Shown here in pieces: positions 1 to 7,137 of a DNA stretch of 29,211 nucleotides (position 1 is its first letter; every line of letters begins with the position of its first letter). Made by a program: the position numbers and the translations under genes. The DNA comes from a virus: IMG/VR virus record IMGVR_UViG_3300032073_000163, positions 1 through 29,211 of that record; one strand, given 5' to 3'. The notes beneath the pieces are model-generated. The model was not told where the DNA came from. It saw nothing but the letters and a program-made list of their open reading frames with translations, and made no database searches.

Positions 1-1
1 T

Positions 2-550
2 CAGGGAGATATCCACACTGCTAACCAAAAGGCCGCTGGTCTACCAACTAGAGCAGATGCCAAAAAGTTCATCTACGCATTCCTTTATGGTGCGGGTCAT
101 GAAAAGATTGGTTCGATTGTTGGCGGCGGAATGGCTGAGGGGAAAAGTCTTCAAGCGAAATTCCTGAAGGCTCTGCCCGCTTTGCAAAGTCTCCGTAAAG
201 CGATAGGAAATGGCATCAAGCATCGTGGTTATCTCATCGGTCTTGATGGAAGACGTTTGCCTATCCGTTCAAAACACTCTGCTCTCAACACACTCCTTCA
301 AAGTGCTGGGGCAGTTATCATGAAGCAAGCCACGGTGGACTTGCATCGAAAACTCAAGGCCAGAGGGATTGAATTCCATCAGGTCGCACATATTCACGAC
401 GAAGTGCAGCTCGTAGTTAGAGAGGACGATAAGGATGTCGCAGGCTCAATCGCGGTTGATTCGATCAGGGAAGCGGGACTTCCCTATAACTTCAAATGCC
501 CCCTCGATGGCGAGTACCGTGCTGGTCGGTCATGGGCTGAGACGCATTGA
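2..550 (+). CDS. T7-like DNA polymerase, family A, C-terminal part (partial)
   Basis: The frame is open from the window edge, so only the last 182 residues are visible. They cover the palm/fingers core of a family A (T7 gp5-like) replicative polymerase. Motif B reads K(21)KFIYAFLYGAG. The stretch GRRLPIRSKHSALNTLLQSAGA (broken here as GRRLPIR, then SKHSALNTLLQSAGA) matches the T7-type region before motif C, which is HDEVQ at about residues 132-136. The C-terminus, SWAETH, resembles the end of T7 polymerase, so the gene is intact at this side. It replicates the phage genome in the host cytoplasm. The homing endonuclease gene starts 4 bases after its stop. The exonuclease domain, if present, lies outside the window. 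Confidence 0.95.
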   Translation, partial: QGDIHTANQKAAGLPTRADAKKFIYAFLYGAGHEKIGSIVGGGMAEGKSLQAKFLKALPALQSLRKAIGNGIKHRGYLIGLDGRRLPIRSKHSALNTLLQSAGAVIMKQATVDLHRKLKARGIEFHQVAHIHDEVQLVVREDDKDVAGSIAVDSIREAGLPYNFKCPLDGEYRAGRSWAETH

Positions 551-554
551 AGAG

Positions 555-1100
555 ATGGCGTACTACGCCGGTATCATGGATGGTGAGGGCTGTATTGGAT
601 ATTACAGATCCCTAAGTGTCGCAGTGGAAGGTCTGTACCCAAAGACCATCATTGATCTTCACACCGTCTTTGGCGGTTCTGTCTCTGAAATCAAACGGGA
701 AAACAAACGACGGTACTACCGGTGGCGTATCTACGGTCAAGACGCAGCTCGCTGCCTTCAAATGCTTTTGCCCTATCTTCGTGAAAAGAAGGAGCAAGCA
801 GAAGTTGGGTTAGAGGCCATGTGTTATCCTAAAGATAGCGATAAGCGGAAGATGCTTACGACTCGCCTAAGGGATCTTAAGAAAGTAGAACATGGACCAG
901 AACCCACTCGACTTTGTGACAACGGAGACTCTCCTATCGGTTCTCAAAAGCAGGCTGGATTCGCTAGTGGTGCTGGGGACAAAAAAGATGACGGGGGAGG
1001 CGGACGATATGGTGATGGTCTTTCACGGATCTCTGGCGGAATGTCTTGGCCTAACGATCCTTTCACAGGAGATGCTGAAGGCGGGAGGACTGAGGGATGA
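555..1100 (+). CDS. Freestanding LAGLIDADG-type homing endonuclease
   Basis: The 181-aa product opens with MAYYAGIMDGEGCIG, a clear single LAGLIDADG motif (residues 4-12, Asp9 and Glu11). A beta-rich DNA-binding body with many aromatic and basic residues follows (to about residue 100), then a helical K/R-rich segment. One motif implies a homodimer, as in single-motif members of the family. I chose the ATG at 555 because it sits just before the motif and 4 bases after the polymerase stop; an earlier in-frame ATG at 435 would lie inside the polymerase gene. The last ~70 residues are Gly/Asp-rich, low in complexity, and overlap the next gene in another frame, so they are probably read-on rather than folded enzyme. 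By analogy with T7 gene 5.3 the position after gene 5 is a known site for such elements. The cleavage target is unknown. Confidence 0.82.
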   Translation: MAYYAGIMDGEGCIGYYRSLSVAVEGLYPKTIIDLHTVFGGSVSEIKRENKRRYYRWRIYGQDAARCLQMLLPYLREKKEQAEVGLEAMCYPKDSDKRKMLTTRLRDLKKVEHGPEPTRLCDNGDSPIGSQKQAGFASGAGDKKDDGGGGRYGDGLSRISGGMSWPNDPFTGDAEGGRTEG

Positions 1101-1119
1101 CGAAGACGATATTGATTGA
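892..1119 (+). CDS. Small unknown protein between polymerase and exonuclease
   Basis: This 75-aa product (start MDQNPLDFVTTETLLSVLKS) has a regular mix of hydrophobic and charged residues and an acidic end (RDDEDDID), which looks more protein-like than the homing-endonuclease tail it overlaps by 209 bases. It also overlaps the exonuclease start by 23 bases, typical of compact phage gene pairs. The upstream ribosome-binding sequence is weak (AAGAAAG). The position corresponds to T7 genes 5.5-5.9, but I recognise no family. The arrangement suggests the original order polymerase, this gene, exonuclease, with the endonuclease inserted in front. Confidence 0.6.
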   Translation: MDQNPLDFVTTETLLSVLKSRLDSLVVLGTKKMTGEADDMVMVFHGSLAECLGLTILSQEMLKAGGLRDDEDDID

Positions 1120-1831
1120 TGCTGACATCGTTCTCTACCAAGCGTGCTGTGCCTGTGAGGTAGCAACCGACTGGGGAAACGACATTTGGACTCTGGCTGC
1201 TGATGCGAAAGAGTGCCGCCAGCGGGTGGATGTGACCTTCGCTGACCTCAAGGAAGAACTCAAAGCTGACGAATTGGTCGTGTGCTTGAGCGATACGGAG
1301 AACTGGCGAAAGTCTGTTTATCCGGCCTACAAATCAAACCGCAAAAAGACGCGAAAGCCTTTGATCTACCCTGAGGTCAAGCAGTATCTCCTCAAGGTGT
1401 ACCGATCATTCATGTGGCCTCAACTGGAGGCTGACGATGTTCTTGGGATCTTGGCGACCAGCAACCGGTACATCAAGGGAGAGAAGATCATTGTCTCTGA
1501 GGACAAAGACCTCAAGACAATACCTGGACTTCTCTACAACCCCGGTAAGCCGGAACTCGGCGTGGTTGAAATCACAAAGAAGGAAGCCGACCGTAACCAC
1601 CTGATCCAATCATTGGCTGGCGATCGTACTGACGGATACCCCGGATGCCCCGGCGTTGGCCCCAAAGGGGCTGAGAAAGTCGTAGATGAGGGGTGGGACG
1701 GTGTTGTTCAGGTGTATGAGAACGCCGGTATTACTGAGCAAGAAGCGTTGGTTCAAGCCCAAGTGGCTCGGATTCTCAGGGCCAACGAGTGGACGAAGAC
1801 CAAGGGAGTAAAACTATGGCAACCAAAATGA
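1097..1831 (+). CDS. T7 gp6-like 5'-3' exonuclease
   Basis: The 244-aa product is a FEN/5'-nuclease superfamily exonuclease. Visible landmarks in order are: N-terminal ILIDADIVLY (metal-binding Asp8 and Asp10), a basic arch region SVYPAYKSNRKKTRKP, EADDVLG with paired acidic residues, VSEDKDLK, and SLAGDRTDGYPGCPGVGPKGA, which is the metal site followed by the helix-3-turn-helix DNA-binding loop. In T7 this enzyme removes RNA primers and degrades host DNA for nucleotides. A GGGAGG ribosome-binding sequence precedes the ATG by about 9 bases. The gene follows the polymerase as in T7. Confidence 0.92.
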   Translation: MTKTILIDADIVLYQACCACEVATDWGNDIWTLAADAKECRQRVDVTFADLKEELKADELVVCLSDTENWRKSVYPAYKSNRKKTRKPLIYPEVKQYLLKVYRSFMWPQLEADDVLGILATSNRYIKGEKIIVSEDKDLKTIPGLLYNPGKPELGVVEITKKEADRNHLIQSLAGDRTDGYPGCPGVGPKGAEKVVDEGWDGVVQVYENAGITEQEALVQAQVARILRANEWTKTKGVKLWQPK

Positions 1832-2157
1832 ATCGTGAGGAATACTTCAAGTTCCACCAAAAACTCTGCGAAGAGGCTTTGTCGCTTTCCATCCGAAAGA
1901 ACCATGATTACTCCGGAGGTCAGGACGGAGCTGACCCGTTCCTCAACTTCAAAGCTGTGGAACACATGGGAATGGGAGTAACAACTGAGCAAGGTTTCTT
2001 GGTGCGTCTGGCGGATAAGATCCGTCGCCTCAGCGGTTTCTGTCGAACTGGTGAGTTCAAAGTGAGCGATGAATCCTTCAGAGATACCATCATTGACGGC
2101 ATCAATTACCTCGCTTTGTTGGCGGCATACTACGAATCCAAAGAAAGAGAGAGCTAA
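1816..2157 (+). CDS. DUF1599 / nucleotide-modification-associated domain protein
   Basis: The 113-aa product contains the signature KNHDYSGGQDGADPFLNFKAVEHMG, interrupted here for brevity as KNHDYSG...DPFLNF, followed by a helix with RLADKIRRLSGF and IIDGINYLALLAAY. This pattern is characteristic of DUF1599 (also called nucleotide modification associated domain 1), an all-alpha family common in phages and suspected to act on nucleotides; its reaction is not established. I set the start at 1816 because GGGAG lies about 8 bases upstream, rather than at an in-frame ATG 27 bases earlier. It overlaps the exonuclease end by 16 bases and lies in the replication block, which fits a nucleotide-pool role. 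Confidence 0.75.
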   Translation: MATKMNREEYFKFHQKLCEEALSLSIRKNHDYSGGQDGADPFLNFKAVEHMGMGVTTEQGFLVRLADKIRRLSGFCRTGEFKVSDESFRDTIIDGINYLALLAAYYESKERES

Positions 2158-2367
2158 ATGGCTTCCCCTATGAAGAACTTTCCTGAAGTCTCGAAAGCCC
2201 TTCTGGATGCTTTAGACAAGCGTTTCCCTGATCGATGCCCAAATGAGGGCATGAATGATCGTGAAATCTGGATGGAAGTGGGATGTCGCCGCGTGGTGCG
2301 ATTCTTGCAATCGGTATATCAGGAGCAGAACGAAACGAGAATGGAGTCTTCTCTCGATGTGCATTAG
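2158..2367 (+). CDS. Small hypothetical protein
   Basis: The 69-aa product starts directly after the TAA of the preceding gene (TAAATG). It is mostly helical in appearance, with FPEVSKALLDALDKRFPD near the N-terminus and REIWMEVGCRRVVRFLQSVYQ in the middle. No family is recognised with confidence; similar short proteins sit in this part of many T7-like marine genomes. Its end overlaps the next small gene by 11 bases. Gene-like composition and tight packing support it as real. Confidence 0.65.
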   Translation: MASPMKNFPEVSKALLDALDKRFPDRCPNEGMNDREIWMEVGCRRVVRFLQSVYQEQNETRMESSLDVH

Positions 2368-2545
2368 TACGCCCGATATACCCCCACCCCCGCCGCCTCC
2401 GCCGCCGCCTGCTCTACCACCACAAGAAAGAGTTAGACCGGCAACTCCTGCGAAAACTCGGTCACAACTCCGTAAAACCGGTGCTAAATCCCTCCGCATC
2501 CCTCTGATGTCCGGTGGTGGATCTGGCCTGAATGTGAACTACTGA
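2357..2545 (+). CDS. Small polyproline-containing protein upstream of the portal
   Basis: The 62-aa product begins MCISTPDI and then has an uninterrupted run of ten prolines, followed by a basic segment (TPAKTRSQLRKTGAKSL) and the ending RIPLMSGGGSGLNVNY. A short protein with MC near the start, a proline tract and a terminal RIPL..GGGSGLN motif just before the portal gene is a recurrent feature of T7-like marine phages as I recall them. I infer a virion or head-assembly role from position only. The chosen ATG follows a GGAG about 10 bases upstream; a longer upstream extension in the same frame lacks this character. A competing frame covering the same bases is rejected as a shadow. Confidence 0.65.
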   Translation: MCISTPDIPPPPPPPPPPALPPQERVRPATPAKTRSQLRKTGAKSLRIPLMSGGGSGLNVNY

Positions 2546-2553
2546 GGTACTAA

Positions 2554-4104
2554 ATGAAAACCGCTCAAGGCATGTATGACTCCCTTCAATCGGAGCGGTA
2601 TTCATATCTGGAGCGTGGCAGAGATGTCGCCAAGCTCACCATCCCGACCTTGTTGCCCGAGGAGGGAGCGAACTACTCCACCAAGTTCTCTACCCCCTAC
2701 CAGAGTGCTGGAGCCAGAGGCGTAAATAATCTGGCTTCGGCTCTTCTGTTGTCCCTGCTTCCCCCAAACTCTCCATTCTTTCGCTTGACGATTGATGACA
2801 TGGCGTTGCAGGAACTTGGGCCTGAAGCTGAAGAAATCAAGACAGAGATTGACATTGCATTGTCCCGTGTTGAACGGGCGGTGATGCGTGATATTGAGAC
2901 CAACAACATCCGAGTTGCGATGTTTGAGGCTCTCAAGCAACTTATCGTGACCGGAAATGCACTCGTGTTTTTACCTAAGGCAGGTGGAATGCGGGTCTTC
3001 CGGCTGGATAGATACGTTGTAAAACGCTGTCCACTTGGGTTTGTCCGAATGATGGTCACAAAAGAGACCATCGCTCCCTCCATGCTGCCTCCAGAGGTCG
3101 CGGCATTGGTGGATGGGCAGCAGTCCGCGATGGATACCGTGGATCTCTACACCTGTGTGAAGAGCATTGACCCTGAGAACTATGAAGTGTTCCAGGAGGT
3201 TGGTGGGCAAGAGGTGCCTGGATCTCGGGGAACCTTTGCCAAGAACGCTTCTCCCTACATTGCCCTGCGAATGAACCGCGTTGACGGTGAGTCCTATGGG
3301 CGTGGGTATGCCGAGCAATACTACGGCGACCTGAAGAGTCTTGAGGCTCTCTCGATGGCAGTTGTCGAAGGTTCGGCGGCTTCTGCCAAGGTTGTGTTCT
3401 TGGTCAATCCGAACGGAACCACCAGAGCAAGAACGCTATCGGAGGCCCCGAATGGAGCTATCAGGGAAGGCAGTGCTGCGGATGTGTCTACTCTGCAAGT
3501 TGGAAAGCAAGCCGATCTGCGCATTGCGTACGAGACAATCAACCAGATCAACGAACGGCTTGCGAATGCGTTCTTGCTTACTGAAGCGACCATCCGCCGT
3601 GCTGAACGTGTCACCGCAGAAGAGATCCGACTAGTTACCCAATCCATCGAGCGACAGCTTGGTGGTATTTACTCGGTTCTTTCGCAGGAGTTCCAACTTC
3701 CTTTGGTCAACCGGATCATGGAGCGGATGAAGAAGAACAACCTTCTTCCCCCTCTCCCAGCAGACATCGTGCAACCCACGATTGTCACAGGTATTGAGGC
3801 TTTGGGTCGGGGGCAAGACCTCAACAAACTCGATGTATTCTTGGCTGGTGTGGCTCAACAACTTGGGCCGCAAGCACTGGCACAGTTCGTAGACTTGCGT
3901 GAATACATTGATCGTCGAGCGGCATCTCTTGGGATTGACACTGAAAATCTTATCAAGAGCCAAGAACAGATCGCCGCTGAACAACAGGCTCAACAACAGG
4001 CTGCACTGACACAACAGTTCGGCCCGCAAGCCCTAGACCTCTTTGGTAAACAACAACTGAAGAGCATGGACATGCAGCAAGAGGAAACCCAACAAGATGG
4101 CTGA
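2554..4104 (+). CDS. Portal (head-tail connector) protein, T7 gp8-like
   Basis: The 516-aa product, close to the 536 aa of T7 gp8, is the dodecameric portal through which DNA is packaged and ejected. Recognisable features include an N-terminal helical region (SERYSYLERGRDVAKLTIP), the FRLDRYVVKR strand, a central MNRVDGESYGRGYAEQYYGDLKSLE segment typical of podoviral portals, TEATIRRAERVTAEEIRLVTQ in the stem/crown helices, and a Gln-rich C-terminus (EQQAQQQAALTQQ). GAGGT lies about 6 bases before the ATG. It overlaps the scaffold gene by 8 bases. Confidence 0.93.
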   Translation: MKTAQGMYDSLQSERYSYLERGRDVAKLTIPTLLPEEGANYSTKFSTPYQSAGARGVNNLASALLLSLLPPNSPFFRLTIDDMALQELGPEAEEIKTEIDIALSRVERAVMRDIETNNIRVAMFEALKQLIVTGNALVFLPKAGGMRVFRLDRYVVKRCPLGFVRMMVTKETIAPSMLPPEVAALVDGQQSAMDTVDLYTCVKSIDPENYEVFQEVGGQEVPGSRGTFAKNASPYIALRMNRVDGESYGRGYAEQYYGDLKSLEALSMAVVEGSAASAKVVFLVNPNGTTRARTLSEAPNGAIREGSAADVSTLQVGKQADLRIAYETINQINERLANAFLLTEATIRRAERVTAEEIRLVTQSIERQLGGIYSVLSQEFQLPLVNRIMERMKKNNLLPPLPADIVQPTIVTGIEALGRGQDLNKLDVFLAGVAQQLGPQALAQFVDLREYIDRRAASLGIDTENLIKSQEQIAAEQQAQQQAALTQQFGPQALDLFGKQQLKSMDMQQEETQQDG

Positions 4105-4831
4105 TCGAGTTCAAATGACAACTGAAGATGGCGGAATGCCTGACGAGATGATGACCAACGCACCTGAGGTCAATGAAGAGGCGGTGGCAGAAGAACGCCC
4201 TGAGTGGCTTCCAGAAAAGTTTGAGTCTGCCTCTGATTTGGCAAAGGCTTACTCTGAGTTGGAGTCTCGGATGGGAAGCAACGAGGAAACCGAGCAAGGT
4301 GATTTAGAGGCTGACGTTGATGCTTCGGATCGTGAAGCCTTGACGATGGATGACATCCGTCCGTTCTCTGAAGAGTTTGCCGAAAAGGGTGAACTTGGTG
4401 AGGAGTCCTACCGAAAGCTGGATGACCTTGGATTCCCGAGAGAGTTGGTTGACAACTACATCCAAGGCATGTCCGCTTATTCACAGCAGCAGTCCAATCA
4501 AATGATGTCGGCGGTTGGTGGCGAAGAGTCATACAACCAGATGACCGAGTGGGCCTCGAAGAGTCTCAGTGAAAACGAAATCAACGCTTACAACGCAATC
4601 ATGGATAGCGGCGATCCATCGCAGATCGATATCGCTGTCCGTGGCATGCACGCTCGTTTCAAAGCAAACGACACAGAACCAAGCCTTATCCAAGGAGATA
4701 CTGTCAATGTCAATAACGGCTTTAATTCGACGGCTGAAGTCACTGCTGCAATCAACGATCCTCGGTATCGCAAAGATCCCGCTTACCGTAAAGAGGTTCA
4801 GCAAAAAATTCAGATGTCGAAAGTGTTGTGA
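4097..4831 (+). CDS. Capsid assembly scaffolding protein, T7 gp9-like
   Basis: The 244-aa product is strongly acidic in its N-terminal half (runs of Glu/Asp such as NEEAVAEERPEWLPEKFESA) and ends in a short basic C-terminus (YRKEVQQKIQMSKVL). The motif PEWLPEKF..A.DLAKAYSELE is common to scaffold proteins of T7-like phages. It lies between portal and capsid, overlapping the portal stop by 8 bases. It is expected to guide capsid assembly inside the prohead and then leave. The basic C-terminal helix is the part known in the family to contact the coat protein. Confidence 0.9.
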   Translation: MADRVQMTTEDGGMPDEMMTNAPEVNEEAVAEERPEWLPEKFESASDLAKAYSELESRMGSNEETEQGDLEADVDASDREALTMDDIRPFSEEFAEKGELGEESYRKLDDLGFPRELVDNYIQGMSAYSQQQSNQMMSAVGGEESYNQMTEWASKSLSENEINAYNAIMDSGDPSQIDIAVRGMHARFKANDTEPSLIQGDTVNVNNGFNSTAEVTAAINDPRYRKDPAYRKEVQQKIQMSKVL

Positions 4832-5307
4832 TGATTGCTAATAAAACGGCAATCGGAATCGGAGCTGTTTGGGTGGCTCTGGGTGCAAGCATTTACTTCA
4901 TGTCTGGCTGCGCCCTTGATGACCTAGTTCAAGTCAGCGTCCCCAAGGGTGTCCAGACGGCAACCCAAACTGCATCCACCATCAAACTTTCTGATGCTGA
5001 ATACACTTGGACTGAGTGGCAGAACTTTGTTGATGTAAACACCGCAAAGTTTCAAGAGTCCATCGACGATGCCAACAAGGTTTGGGGCGTTGCCTCCAGC
5101 GTTGTGAACATCGGTGCTGACTCTGCTGCCGGTCCACTCTCTCAGCTCCCCGGCGGAGCGGCCCTAGTTTCGGGCCTGTCTCTTGCCACTGGTCTCTTCC
5201 TTCGTCGCCCCGGCGATGCCAAGCGTGAGGCCAAGGAAAAAGAACGATCATTCAACGCCGGTTTGGCTCAGGCTAAGGCTCTGGTCGAAACGGCTCCCAA
5301 ATCTTGA
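4831..5307 (+). CDS. Predicted lipoprotein or membrane protein between scaffold and capsid
   Basis: The 158-aa product has an N-terminal basic/hydrophobic segment (ANKTAIGIGAVWVALGASIY) ending in FMSGC, a plausible lipobox with Cys27, so it may be lipid-anchored. A second hydrophobic stretch lies near residues 108-127 (LPGGAALVSGLSLATGLFL), followed by a charged, coiled-coil-like tail (RREAKEKERS region). T7 has no gene here between 9 and 10. The function is unknown; possibilities include a superinfection-exclusion lipoprotein or a virion component. A TGATG junction with the scaffold stop favours the ATG at 4831; an in-frame GTG at 4828 is possible. Confidence 0.75.
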   Translation: MIANKTAIGIGAVWVALGASIYFMSGCALDDLVQVSVPKGVQTATQTASTIKLSDAEYTWTEWQNFVDVNTAKFQESIDDANKVWGVASSVVNIGADSAAGPLSQLPGGAALVSGLSLATGLFLRRPGDAKREAKEKERSFNAGLAQAKALVETAPKS

Positions 5308-5320
5308 CCCTCTTAGGGTC
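5306..5320 (+). other. Perfect 6-bp inverted repeat over a stop codon
   Basis: GACCCT, a CTT loop and AGGGTC form a short hairpin that includes the stop codon of the lipoprotein-like gene. There is no T tract, so it is not an intrinsic terminator by itself. It could be an mRNA-end or processing structure in the 116-base gap before the capsid gene. The rest of the gap holds a GC-rich patch (GCAGGCCCGCTGC), then a T-rich stretch (about 5381-5399) and a ribosome-binding sequence (AAGGAC). A phage promoter may be here, as T7 has one before gene 10, but I cannot define it. Confidence 0.35.
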
Positions 5321-5423
5321 GCCATAAGCAGGCCCGCTGCGGCGGACAACTTGACTGATGGGCGAATCTAACGGTCTGTGTTTTTCTTTAATTTTTTACT
5401 CCCTTTCATAAGGACTCTTTCCA

Positions 5424-6455
5424 ATGGCTAACGCTTCTGTTACCCGCCTTGGTCAGGCCAACTTGCAAGGGGACACAGACGCTCTGTTCCTCAAGGTATT
5501 CTCCGGCGAAGTTCTCGCCGCCTTTGAAGAACGGAACGTGATGATGCCCCTGCACAACGTCCGGACCATCACCTCGGGCAAATCTGCCCAATTCCCCGTC
5601 TTCGGTAAAGCACTTGCCAAGTATCACACGCCTGGTGAAGACATTATCGATAATGACAACGAACAGATCCCAATGAATGAGCGGACTGTTTCCATTGACC
5701 AACTCCTTCTCTCGAAGGTCTTCATCGCCAACATTGATGAAGCAATGGCTCACTACGACGTTCGTTCGATCTACTCTCGTGAACTCGGGTTCGCTCTTGC
5801 CAACCATGCTGATGAAGCATGTATTCGTACCGTCATTGCAGGTGCGCAAGACCAAATTACCTCTCCCAACCCTGTTGAAAACGGCGGGACTGGTAAAGAA
5901 GGTGCGCGTATCGATACCGGCACAACTGGTGATGGCGTTATTAGCGCGATCATCGAAGCTGCTCGCAAGATGGACGAAGCCAGCGTTCCTGCTGATGATC
6001 GTTACTGCCTCTTGGCTCCCGAGTATTACTACAAGGTTGTCGCAGCGGCTGGTGCTGCCAGTGTCGCTGGTGCAGTGATGAACCGTGACTTCGATGGCTC
6101 CGGTAGCATCTCATCTGGTCGGTTCACCAACGTCGCTGGTGTGACCGTGATGATGAGCAATCACATTCCAACCGCCAACGAAGATTCTGTCGCTGCGACC
6201 ACATTTGAATCCACCAGCATTGCTAACGACCTTCATGGTACGAATGGTGATGGTTACGGTGGTCTCAACTACACCAACACCAACGGAATCGTGTTCCAGC
6301 GAACCGGTATCGCAACTGTGAAGTTGTTGGATCTCGCCCTTGAAACCGAATACTCCATTCGGAACCAAGGCACGTTGATGGTTGCCAAGTACGCAATGGG
6401 TCACAACTTCTTGCGTCCTGAATGCTGCTACCACCTCCGTACGGCGGCGCCGTAA
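5424..6455 (+). CDS. Major capsid protein, T7 gp10A-like
   Basis: The 343-aa product is almost the length of T7 gp10A (345 aa) and has the HK97-fold coat features of the family: the N-terminal LGQANLQGDTDALFLKVFSGEVLAAF-type stretch (quoted in part: DALFLKVFSGEVLAAF), then RTITSGKSAQFPVFGKA, and MNERTVSIDQLLLSKVFIANIDEAMAHYDV-type residues (quoted in part: ANIDEAMAHYDV). The C-terminal segment ends with AKYAMGHNFLRPE. It forms the icosahedral shell. It stands alone between a 116-base leader and a strong terminator, consistent with separately tuned high-level expression. Confidence 0.95.
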   Translation: MANASVTRLGQANLQGDTDALFLKVFSGEVLAAFEERNVMMPLHNVRTITSGKSAQFPVFGKALAKYHTPGEDIIDNDNEQIPMNERTVSIDQLLLSKVFIANIDEAMAHYDVRSIYSRELGFALANHADEACIRTVIAGAQDQITSPNPVENGGTGKEGARIDTGTTGDGVISAIIEAARKMDEASVPADDRYCLLAPEYYYKVVAAAGAASVAGAVMNRDFDGSGSISSGRFTNVAGVTVMMSNHIPTANEDSVAATTFESTSIANDLHGTNGDGYGGLNYTNTNGIVFQRTGIATVKLLDLALETEYSIRNQGTLMVAKYAMGHNFLRPECCYHLRTAAP

Positions 6456-6487
6456 GCGGATTTTCGAGGAACCTTTCTCCTCTTCAC

Positions 6488-6523
6488 GGGTAGGCTCACT
6501 TCGGTGGGCCTGCCCCTTTTTCT
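6488..6523 (+). terminator. Intrinsic terminator after the capsid gene (T-phi equivalent)
   Basis: A 12-bp stem (GGGTAGGCTCAC pairing with GTGGGCCTGCCC, with two G-T wobbles) is closed by a TTCG tetraloop and followed by a run of five T. In T7 the terminator T-phi lies at exactly this place, between genes 10 and 11, and lets some transcripts through to the tail genes. The structure is read directly from sequence. Confidence 0.9.
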
Positions 6524-6534
6524 AAAGGAACCCT

Positions 6535-7137
6535 ATGGCTCTCGCAAAAACTACAAGGCTTCAAGCCGTGAACACCATGCTGAGTACGATTGGTGAAGCA
6601 CCTGTCAACACTCTTACCGGCACGCTTGGAGTTGATGTGGCAACCGCAGAGCGGGTTCTGGATGAGACATCTTTAGAAGTCCAGTCGATGGGCTGGCATT
6701 TCAATACTGTTCCTGAGGTTGAGTTGACACCGGACTCATCAACAAAACTCATCACGGTGGCCCCGAATGTTGTTCGGATCGATCTTGAGAGTTCAGCAAC
6801 GCATGACTTGGTTCTCCGAGGAGATACGCTCTTTGATCGCAAGAACAACACCAACCTGTTTGACAAATCCATCAAGAAAGTCACGGTCGTAACGGCCTTG
6901 GATTTCACGGATCTGCCACAACTGGCCCGTCACTACATCACTATTCGAGCGGCCCGAATCTTTCAGGATCGGGTTGTTGGCTCAGAGAAGCACCACTCCT
7001 TTACCCTGCGGGATGAGATGATGGCCTTGTCGAAGCTGCGAGAATACGAGATGGACACTGGAGATCACTCGATCTTCGACAACTTCACTGTTTCACGTGC
7101 ATTGCGTAGAGAGCCACCTATCAACGAGGTTCACTGA
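6535..7137 (+). CDS. Tail tubular protein A, T7 gp11-like
   Basis: The 200-aa product matches T7 gp11 (196 aa) in length and character: N-terminal LQAVNTMLSTIGEAPVNTL, a central MGWHFNTVPEVEL-type segment and a C-terminal helix EMMALSKLREYEMDTGDHSIFD. It forms the adaptor ring between portal and nozzle. AAAGGA precedes the ATG. Its TGA overlaps the ATG of the next gene by one base. Confidence 0.93.
   Translation: MALAKTTRLQAVNTMLSTIGEAPVNTLTGTLGVDVATAERVLDETSLEVQSMGWHFNTVPEVELTPDSSTKLITVAPNVVRIDLESSATHDLVLRGDTLFDRKNNTNLFDKSIKKVTVVTALDFTDLPQLARHYITIRAARIFQDRVVGSEKHHSFTLRDEMMALSKLREYEMDTGDHSIFDNFTVSRALRREPPINEVH

Noticed and set aside
435-554. Extended N-terminus of the homing endonuclease
   Set aside because: The extra 40 codons lie within the polymerase coding sequence and precede the natural start just before the LAGLIDADG motif.
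2283-2507. Overlapping frame in the region of the polyproline gene
   Set aside because: Its Arg-rich product is the expected shadow of the proline run in another phase, and it has no ribosome-binding site.
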